The notes beneath the pieces were generated by a model, which was not told the DNA's origin, searched no databases, and saw only the letters and a program-made list of their open reading frames with translations. DNA of 35,240 nt from assembly GCF_013294115.1 (NCBI RefSeq), contig NZ_JABSNP010000032.1:1-35240 (forward strand), given 5' to 3'. Below, piece after piece: positions 29,238 to 35,240 of the stretch. A program made the position numbers and the translations under genes. The DNA comes from Hymenobacter caeli (GTDB lineage Bacteria > Bacteroidota > Bacteroidia > Cytophagales > Hymenobacteraceae). The first letter of the stretch is position 1; the number at the start of each line of letters is the position of its first letter.

Positions 29238-30161
29238 CTAGCGGCCCTTGCCGCGCTTCACCAGGTAGGCGTACAGCACCTTTTCAAAGGGCTCGCGCAC
29301 GTCCACGGGCACGAAATCAATCTTGAGTTGCCCGCAGCGCAGGGCCAAATCCTGCTCGAAAGTGGCCATGGCGGCGCGGTACTGCTCCCGAATTTGGGAG
29401 GGCTGGAGCTTGATTTCCTGGCCCGTTTCCACGTCTTCGAAAATGTATGGCCGCTCGGCGAAGTCGAAGTTGGCCTCGGTAGCGCGGTCGAGCACGTGAA
29501 ACAGGAGTACCTCGTGGTGCTGGTGGCGCAGGTGCTGGAGCGCCGCCAGCGCGGCGGCCTGCCCGGCCGCGTCGCGCCCCAGCATGTCGCTGAAGAGGAT
29601 GACGAGCGAGCGTTTGGGAATCTGCTGGGCGATGGTGTGGATGACGCCCGCCACGTCGGTGCCGCGCCGGGGCCCCGCGGGCGCGGCCGGGCGCTCGAGC
29701 AGGCGTTGCAGGGCCAGCAGCAGGGCGTGGCGGTGGGTGGTGGTGGAGCGCACCGGCGTTTGCAATTCCACCCGGTCGGCGAAGGTGACGAGGCCCACCG
29801 CGTCGCGCTGCCGGGTGAGGAGCGTGGCCAGGGCCGCCGCCGCCACCACGCTGAACGTGAGCTTGGCGTGGTCGGGGGCGGGGTAGTACATGCTCGGGCT
29901 CACGTCGAGCAGCAGGTGGGCCCGCAGGTTGGTTTCTTCCTCGTAGCGCTTCACGAAGAGCTTGTCGGTGCGGGCAAACACCTTCCAGTCGATGTGGCGG
30001 GTGCTCTCGCCGGGGTTGTAGAGGCGGTGCTCCGAAAATTCGACCGAGAAGCCGTGGTACGGCGACTGGTGCAGGCCGGTGATGAAGCCGTCGACGAGCT
30101 GACGGGCCAGGAATTCCAGGTTTTCGAACGAGCGGACGGCGGCGAGGTCGGGGGCGGGCAT
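29238..30161 (-). CDS. DUF58 domain protein (von Willebrand A-like fold)
   Basis: The 307-residue protein has the DUF58 core: GFSVEFSEHRLYNPGESTRH, IDWKVFARTDKLFVKRYEEE, then a VWA-like domain with LLLDVSPSMYY (a DxSxS metal-site variant), DAVGLVTFADRVE and LVILFSDMLG. The tail ends EPFEKVLYAYLVKRGKGR. These cytoplasmic proteins usually lie with MoxR AAA+ ATPases and batA-type genes and are thought to help assemble or activate membrane or metalloprotein complexes. No MoxR gene is adjacent here. Start is ATG 30159-30161 with an exact -7 box 40 bases upstream. Confidence 0.88.
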   Translation of the reverse strand: MPAPDLAAVRSFENLEFLARQLVDGFITGLHQSPYHGFSVEFSEHRLYNPGESTRHIDWKVFARTDKLFVKRYEEETNLRAHLLLDVSPSMYYPAPDHAKLTFSVVAAAALATLLTRQRDAVGLVTFADRVELQTPVRSTTTHRHALLLALQRLLERPAAPAGPRRGTDVAGVIHTIAQQIPKRSLVILFSDMLGRDAAGQAAALAALQHLRHQHHEVLLFHVLDRATEANFDFAERPYIFEDVETGQEIKLQPSQIREQYRAAMATFEQDLALRCGQLKIDFVPVDVREPFEKVLYAYLVKRGKGR

Positions 30162-30201
30162 GGGCGGGCGAAAGGGGCGGCGGGGCCCCGGGGGCCCTGT
30201 T

Positions 30202-30209
30202 CAAAGATA
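30202..30209 (-). promoter_or_regulatory. -7 box (TATCTTTG) of the DUF58 gene
   Basis: The minus-strand sequence TATCTTTG matches TAnnTTTG exactly and lies 40 bases before ATG 30161. No convincing -33 element was found. Confidence 0.45.
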
Positions 30210-30312
30210 CCACGTCGGGGCCCCGGGCGCTTTCATGTTCGGCTCACCGTACCTACATTCGAATTCACATCAATCGATTGCTCTATTCATCAACTTTACC
30301 TACCGAACGCCT

Positions 30313-30702
30313 GTGGACGACCGCCCCGACCAGGAAGAGATTTATTCCCAACGCATTAAGGCTGGCAAGCGCACGTATTTCTTCGACGTGAAAGCCACCC
30401 GCGGCCAGGATTACTACCTGACCATCACCGAAAGCAAGCGCCGCCAGAACGGCGACGACTCGGTTTCCTACGAGAAACACAAGATTTTCTTGTATAAAGA
30501 AGATTTTTTGAAATTCGTGGACGCTCTCCAGGACGCCGTGGACTACGTGCGCGAGGAGTTGCTGACCCCCGAGGAAGTGGCCGAGCTGGACCGCCCCCGC
30601 GAGTACGACGAGCGCGACCGCCGCGACGCCCCCGCCGCCGAGCAGCGCCCCACTTTCGACGCCAACCGCAGCGACGCCAACCGCAGCGACGACAGCTACT
30701 AG
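30313..30702 (+). CDS. PUR-family nucleic-acid-binding protein (DUF3276)
   Basis: The protein has the PUR-alpha-like repeat of DUF3276: EEIYSQRIKAGKRTYFFDVK, DYYLTITESKRR, YEKHKIFLYKEDFLKFVDAL. An acidic, Arg/Asp-rich tail with a DANRSDANRSDD repeat follows. Bacteroidota and spirochaete homologues bind single-stranded DNA or RNA. The frame is open from ATG 30235, but a promoter-like TACATTCG at 30254-30261 lies downstream of that ATG, and family proteins begin a few residues before EEIYS. GTG 30313-30315 is therefore preferred, giving 129 residues. Confidence 0.85.
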   Translation: MDDRPDQEEIYSQRIKAGKRTYFFDVKATRGQDYYLTITESKRRQNGDDSVSYEKHKIFLYKEDFLKFVDALQDAVDYVREELLTPEEVAELDRPREYDERDRRDAPAAEQRPTFDANRSDANRSDDSY

Positions 30703-30730
30703 GGGCCCCTGGCTACGTATTTGGCTAAGC

Positions 30731-30766
30731 AACGGCGCGAACGGACCTGGGTCCGTTCGCGCCGTT
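30731..30766 (+). terminator. Perfect hairpin after the PUR-family gene
   Basis: AACGGCGCGAACGGACC (30731-30747) and its exact reverse complement (30750-30766) form a 17-base stem. Only a short TTT follows, so it is a GC-rich hairpin terminator of weaker type. It lies 28 bases after the stop. Confidence 0.65.
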
Positions 30767-30809
30767 TGGCGATGGCGCGAATTTGCAGAAGCCACGCTAT
30801 GGCGCGTCG

Positions 30810-30817
30810 TACCTTTG
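30810..30817 (+). promoter_or_regulatory. -7 box (TACCTTTG) of ychF
   Basis: TACCTTTG matches TAnnTTTG exactly and leaves a leader of about 50 bases before ATG 30873. A TTTG at 30782-30785 lies 24 bases upstream, slightly far for a -33 element. Confidence 0.5.
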
Positions 30818-30872
30818 CGGCCGAATTGCGCCCAACTCGCGATTTGTAATTCAACACTCATAACTCAAGAAA

Positions 30873-31973
30873 ATGGGCCTCCGCTGCGGTATCGTGGGCT
30901 TGCCGAACGTCGGCAAATCCACCCTGTTCAACGCCTTATCCAACGCCAAAGCCGAATCGGCCAACTACCCGTTCTGCACCATCGAGCCCAACGTGGGCGT
31001 GATTACCGTGCCCGACGAGCGCCTGCAAATCCTGGAGGCGCTGGTGAACCCCAAGCGCGTGCTGCCCACCATCATCGAGTTCGTCGACATTGCCGGCCTC
31101 GTGAAGGGCGCCAGCAAGGGCGAGGGCCTGGGCAATAAATTCCTGGCCAACATCCGCGAGGTGGACGCCATCATCCACGTGGTGCGCTGCTTCGACGACC
31201 CCAACATCGTGCACGTGGCCGGCGGCGTGGACCCGGTGTTCGACAAAGACGTGATTGACACGGAGCTGCAAATCAAGGATTTGGAGAGCATCGACAAAAA
31301 GCTGGTGAAATCGGAGCGCAGCGCCAAGGCCGGCGACGCCGCGGCCAAAAAGGAAGTGGCGGGCCTGCAAAAGTTTAAAACGGCCCTCGAAGCCGGCCAG
31401 AACGCCCGCGCCGTGGCCGCCACCGCCGACGACCTGGAAGCCGTGGCCGACCTGCAGCTGCTCACCGTCAAGCCCGTGATTTACGTGGCCAACGTGGACG
31501 AGGCCAGCATCGCGTCCGACGGCAACCACCACGTGGCCGCCCTGCGCGCCCACGTGCAAGCCGAGGGGGCCCAGGTGGTGCTGGTGTCGGCCGCCATCGA
31601 GGCGCAGATTGCCGAGATGGAGGACGCCGACGAAAAGGCGATGTTTCTGGGCGAGTACGGCCTCACCGAGTCGGGCCTGAACAAGCTCATCCGCGCCAGC
31701 TACGAGCTGCTGAACCTCATCACCTACTTCACCGCCGGCGTGCAGGAAGTGCGCGCCTGGACCATCCACCGCGGCGACAAGGCCCCGGCGGCGGCCGGCG
31801 TCATCCACTCCGATTTCGAGAAAGGCTTCATCCGCGCCGAGGTTATCAAACTGCCGGATTACCAGGAGTACAAGACGGAAGTGAAAATAAAGGAAGCCGG
31901 CCGCATGGCCGTCGAAGGCAAGGACTACGTGGTGCAGGACGGCGACATCATGCACTTCCGCTTCAACGTGTAA
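30873..31973 (+). CDS. ychF: Redox-regulated ATPase YchF (OLA1 family)
   Basis: The 366-residue protein is a full-length YchF. It has the P-loop GLPNVGKST (9-17), switch region NYPFCTIEPNVG, the G3 motif DIAGLVKGASKGEGLGN, and the altered G4 motif NVDE, which makes this family prefer ATP over GTP. A coiled-coil segment follows G3 (around residues 130-180). The C-terminal TGS domain (about 283-366) has YFTAGVQEVRAWTIHRG and ends DGDIMHFRFNV. YchF binds ribosomes and affects the oxidative-stress response. It has its own promoter box and a bidirectional terminator. Confidence 0.97.
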   Translation: MGLRCGIVGLPNVGKSTLFNALSNAKAESANYPFCTIEPNVGVITVPDERLQILEALVNPKRVLPTIIEFVDIAGLVKGASKGEGLGNKFLANIREVDAIIHVVRCFDDPNIVHVAGGVDPVFDKDVIDTELQIKDLESIDKKLVKSERSAKAGDAAAKKEVAGLQKFKTALEAGQNARAVAATADDLEAVADLQLLTVKPVIYVANVDEASIASDGNHHVAALRAHVQAEGAQVVLVSAAIEAQIAEMEDADEKAMFLGEYGLTESGLNKLIRASYELLNLITYFTAGVQEVRAWTIHRGDKAPAAAGVIHSDFEKGFIRAEVIKLPDYQEYKTEVKIKEAGRMAVEGKDYVVQDGDIMHFRFNV

Positions 31974-32014
31974 TGCGCCGGTAATGCGCCGGGCGGCTGG
32001 CCCGAACAGCTTGT

Positions 32015-32063
32015 AAACGGACGGCCCCCGTGCTTCGCTAAGAAGTACGGGGGCCGTCCGTTT
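32015..32063. terminator. Bidirectional terminator between ychF and the convergent gene
   Basis: AAACGGACGGCCCCCGT (32015-32031) and its exact reverse complement (32047-32063) form a 17-base stem. An inner CTTC/GAAG pair extends it. It sits between two convergent genes, 42 bases after the ychF stop and 14 before the stop of the other. Confidence 0.82.
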
Positions 32064-32076
32064 GGGGCCCGGACGC

Positions 32077-32568
32077 TTATTCGGTGCGGCCCTGGTACAC
32101 GATGCTGGACAGCTGCTGCCGGGTGAAGGTGAACGTGTAGCGCTGGAGATGCTCGGCGTCGGCCACCGTGGCGGTGTTGGCTATTTCGTGCTTGAAGGCC
32201 GTTTCAAAGGCCTTTTTGCTCATGCCCACGTGCACGCCCTTTGCCAAGCGGAGCTTACCGGACGTGGCGACGAAAGAAACCGCCAATGTTTTGGCTGGGG
32301 TCTGGTAAAATACAAATTTGTCGGTGCCCAGTGCATAGGTGAGCACGTAGTCGGTTTGCTTCGGGTCGGACGGGTGAAGCTGCTGCCGTTTGCTGAACGG
32401 CGTGGCTTTGTACTTCGCCAGAAACGGCTTTAAATCGAGGCGGGCGGCCTTGACGAAAGCGTCGTTGCAGAGCGCCGTTTTGGTAGGGTTGATTTGGGCC
32501 CGCGCCGGGGTGGCCGCCAGGCTCGTTAGCAACAGCGCGGGTAGGGGGAAAAGTAGGGGTCGTATCAT
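32077..32568 (-). CDS. Exported protein of unknown function
   Basis: The 163-residue protein has a signal peptide (RPLLFPLPALLLTSLAATPARAQ). The mature part of about 138 residues contains ALCNDAFVKAARLDLKPFLAKY, a YVLTYALGTDKFVFYQ strand pair and GVHVGMSKKAFETAF, a pattern seen in small periplasmic SmpA/BamE-like proteins (the VxxGMSKxxFExxF turn). No firm family is assigned. Start is ATG 32566-32568. The upstream DNA is AT-rich and holds the regulatory region shared with the divergent receptor gene. Confidence 0.72.
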   Translation of the reverse strand: MIRPLLFPLPALLLTSLAATPARAQINPTKTALCNDAFVKAARLDLKPFLAKYKATPFSKRQQLHPSDPKQTDYVLTYALGTDKFVFYQTPAKTLAVSFVATSGKLRLAKGVHVGMSKKAFETAFKHEIANTATVADAEHLQRYTFTFTRQQLSSIVYQGRTE

Positions 32569-32780
32569 TCTTATTTTAATTATATATTAGAAAGTATTCT
32601 GCCGAAATATAACTTCCGTTTCCATTGCGGTACCCGGCGAAGCGGTTGGGGGCTCAGCGCCAGCGCTTCGGAGGGCCGGTAACCGGCTAAGCTGCCCTTG
32701 CCCAAGCCCAGTATTTTCCCGGCTGTGTTATGTTTTTCGGATTAAAATATTGTTAAGCGAATATATTTTCAGGGTTGCGT

Positions 32781-32788
32781 TACATTTG
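32781..32788 (+). promoter_or_regulatory. -7 box (TACATTTG) ahead of the Oar-like receptor
   Basis: TACATTTG matches TAnnTTTG exactly and lies 36 bases before ATG 32825 in an AT-rich region (32730-32790). No TTG is at ideal spacing. The stretch 32590-32740 shows nothing else that I can name. Confidence 0.5.
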
Positions 32789-32824
32789 TGAAGATGGCAT
32801 GAAGATGTTCTTCAGTCGAACCAA

Positions 32825-35007
32825 ATGCGCCGACTTGTGAAACGACACCTGCTTTTAGTACTGCTGGGCTTCGTACTTTTTGCCGTGACTCCCCGGGCCC
32901 GGGCCCAAGGGGTTACCACATCCGCCATCAAAGGGCTGGTGCTGGATGCGAAAGGCCAGCCGCTGCCGGGGGCCACGGTGGTGGCCACCCACCTGCCGTC
33001 GGGCACCATTTATGGCAACGCCACGCGCGACAACGGGCAGTTCGATTTGCTCAATATGCGCATCGGGGGGGCCTACGAGGTGAAAGTGTCGTTTGTGGGC
33101 TACGAAACCTTTGTGCAAAGCAGCATCCAGCTGGTGCTGGGCAAAACGTTTGAGACGCGGGTGACGCTGAAAGAGGGCAGCGGCCAGCAGCTCGACGAAG
33201 TGGTGGTGCGGGTGAACCGCGACGGCCAGATTAACCCCGACCGCACGGGGGCCGCCACCAACATCAGCGCGATGGCCCTGCGCAGCCTGCCCACCATCAA
33301 CCGCTCGCAGGACGACTTCACGCGCCTCACGCCCCAGGCCAGCGGGCTGAGCTTCGGGGGGCGCAACACGCTCTACAACAACTTCTCGCTCGACGGCTCC
33401 AGCTTCAACAACTCGTTTGGGCTGGATTCGCCCACGCCCGGGGGCCAAACCAACTCGCAGCCCGTGAGCCTCGACGCCATCGAACAGATTCAGGTGAGCC
33501 TCACGCCCTACGACGTGCGCCAGGGCGGCTTCACCGGGGCTGGCGTGAACGCCGTGACCAAGAGCGGCACCAACAGCTTCCGGGGCACGGCCTACACGTA
33601 TTTCCGCGACGAGAGCCTGATTGGCAGCAAGGTGCAGGGGGCCACCATCGCCAACCCCAGCCTGAAATTTAACCAGACCGGCTTCGCCCTCGGGGGCCCC
33701 CTCGTGAAGAACAAGCTGTTCTTTTTCACCAACGCCGAGTTCACCCGCCAGACCGGCCCGGGCCAAAGCTTCCGGCCGGCGGCCAGTCCCGCCGAGGCCC
33801 AGCAGGCCGCATCCCGTTCGTGTGGCTCTCGAACCAGGCCTCGAACACGCAGTTTGGCAACGGCTACACGTACCAAATCAACGCCACGGGCCGCGACTTC
33901 AAGTTTCCGCAGGTGTGGCGCTCCAACCTGGCCGTGGACCACGAGCTGCCCGGGGGCCTGGTGGCCACGCTGGAAGCCATCTACACGAAGGACATCAACG
34001 CGGTGGTGCACCGCAACTACAACTTCGTGACGCCCACCCAGGCGCTGAGCGGCGCGAACGGCGGCGACAAGCGCCGGATTTACCCCGCCGCCGGGCCCCG
34101 CCTCAACTCATTCACCGGCCCCGACGGCCAGTTCACTTTTCTCGACGCGGGCGTAATTGGGTTGGAGAACACCAGCCAGGGCTACCAGTACTCCGTCACC
34201 GGGCAGCTGCGCAAGGAGTTCGCCAATGGCTTTTATGCCACGGCGGCCTACACCTACGCCCAGGCCAAGGACATCACCTCGAACCCCGGCGAAATTGCCG
34301 GCGACGCCTACCAGCGCCTGCCCGTGGTGGGCAACACCAACCAGCCCGCGCTGGCCTACAGCGACTTCGGCTTGGAGCACCGCGTGATTGCCGCCGCCGG
34401 CCGCCGCTTCGCCTACGCCCACGACCACCTGGCCACCACGGTGGGCTTCTTCTTCGAGGCCGGCCAGGGCAACCGCTACAGCTACACCTACGCCGGCAAC
34501 CTGAACCGCGACAACATCGACGGCAACGACCTGATTTTCGTGCCCGCCACCCAAAGCCAGATCAACCTGGTGGCCTACACCAACGCCGCCGGCCAGAGCG
34601 TGTCGGCCGCCCAGCAGTGGCAGCAGCTCGATGCTTACCTCAACCAAGACCCGTACCTGAGCCAGCACCGCGGCGACTACACCGTGCGCAACGGGGCCCT
34701 CAGTCCCTGGTGCAACCAGCTCGACGCCAAGCTGATGCAGGACTTCGTGGTGACGACCGGCGGCGGCAAGCACAACACCTTGCAGCTCAGCTTCGACATC
34801 CTCAACCTGGGCAACCTGCTGAACGCCAACTGGGGCAACCGCCAACGCGTGGGCAACAACCGCCTCATCGAGGCCAGTTACCCCAGCGCCACCAGCCCCG
34901 ACACGCCCGCCTTCACCTTCCGCGGCGGCAGCCAAACCTACTTCACCGACGCCAGCATCGCCAGCCGCTGGCGGGCCCAGGTGGGCGTGCGCTACATTTT
35001 CGATTAG
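32825..35007 (+). pseudogene. Oar-like TonB-dependent receptor with central deletion and frameshift
   Basis: The first part (32825 to about 33808) codes for a signal peptide, a carboxypeptidase-regulatory-like domain (GLVLDAKGQPLPGATVVATH), the plug with the Oar-type block LTPYDVRQGGFTGAGVNAVT, and the first barrel strands through FTRQTGPGQSFRPAAS. Near 33808-33815 the frame changes. The second part (to 35007) resumes at a late family block, IPFVWLSNQASN, and runs to the barrel end VGVRYIFD. Oar-like receptors are about 1,000 to 1,100 residues; the two parts total about 720, so roughly 350 residues of central barrel are missing along with the frame change. It is thus probably a deletion pseudogene, unless this is an assembly error. 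Confidence 0.8.
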
Positions 35008-35070
35008 CGCGACTCACTGCCTCATTGTGTGAACGCGCGTAGCAGAGCTTTGCAGAATACCCCTAACTTC

Positions 35071-35102
35071 AACGCCCCGACCAATAATTTGGTCGGGGCG
35101 TT
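35071..35102 (+). terminator. Hairpin terminator after the Oar-like gene
   Basis: AACGCCCCGACCAA (35071-35084) and its exact reverse complement (35089-35102), with loop TAAT, form a 14-base stem. It lies about 64 bases after the stop. Confidence 0.75.
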
Positions 35103-35197
35103 AAAATCGAGGACCTGATAGATGAGAAATAGTTTATTGCTATTACTGAGGTGGTCTAGTCAAGGCGCACAGAAGCAGGACGTATATTTCCTGAGTC

Positions 35198-35240
35198 ATG
35201 AGTGCAGAAAAGACCAAGAAGACGCCGGATAAACGGCGTA
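35198..35240 (+). CDS. Start of an unidentified gene, possibly a transposase ORF
   Basis: ATG 35198 begins MSAEKTKKTPDKRR and runs off the window. The short, basic N-terminus is like that of IS3-type OrfA proteins, but 14 residues cannot prove it. A TATATTTC box (35182-35189) lies just before the ATG. The sequence TGAGGTGGTCTAGTC from about 35147 could be an element end. Its partner end would lie outside the window. Confidence 0.35.
   Translation, partial: MSAEKTKKTPDKRR

Overview
The window looks like the chromosome of a GC-rich member of the Bacteroidota, most likely a Hymenobacter-like Cytophagales bacterium. This rests on Bacteroidota-type protein families (SusC/Oar-like TonB receptors, a PUR/DUF3276 protein, LytS/LytTR regulators, menaquinone genes, a bacterial deoxyhypusine-synthase-like protein) and on several upstream sites matching the Bacteroidota -7 consensus TAnnTTTG. 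It is mostly ordinary chromosomal DNA. Decayed genes or likely mobile-element pieces sit at both edges.

Left part (1-4970, mainly minus strand). The tail of an unidentified gene abuts a truncated Uma2-family copy. An intact Uma2-family protein follows. Next is a run read right to left: ABA4-like membrane protein, unknown membrane protein, LytS-type histidine kinase, isoprenylcysteine-methyltransferase-like protein, LytTR response regulator. A good -7 box lies just ahead of the ABA4-like gene. Positions 5142-7775 (plus) hold a TlpA-like thiol-disulfide protein, a predicted exported protein and a small membrane peptide.

Middle (7785-18662, minus). Five menaquinone genes lie together but are interrupted: menI and menF (overlapping), a secreted double-domain M42-like peptidase, menD, menB, then a terminator, a DUF305 protein and two small membrane genes, then menE coupled to an outer-membrane protein. 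menC and menA are not in the window. menD carries an in-frame insert built of palindromic repeats, and a large inverted repeat separates menD from menB.

Right part (18849-35240). This holds a histidine phosphatase, the E2 subunit of pyruvate dehydrogenase, a TonB receptor, hslV without hslU beside it, a deoxyhypusine-synthase-like protein lacking the family lysine, a glycosyltransferase-like membrane protein, a lipoprotein, an AT-rich orphan gene, a cytochrome-b-like membrane protein, a DUF58 protein, a PUR-family nucleic-acid-binding protein, ychF, a small exported protein, and an Oar-like TonB receptor that appears to have lost a large central segment. The last bases begin another gene, perhaps an insertion-sequence ORF.

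No rRNA, tRNA, CRISPR array or defence island was seen. No clearly new multi-gene system stands out. The strongest oddities are the menD insert, the half-dead double M42 peptidase, the lysine-less deoxyhypusine synthase homologue, the collapsed Oar receptor and two copies of a palindromic repeat whose arms differ but remain complementary.
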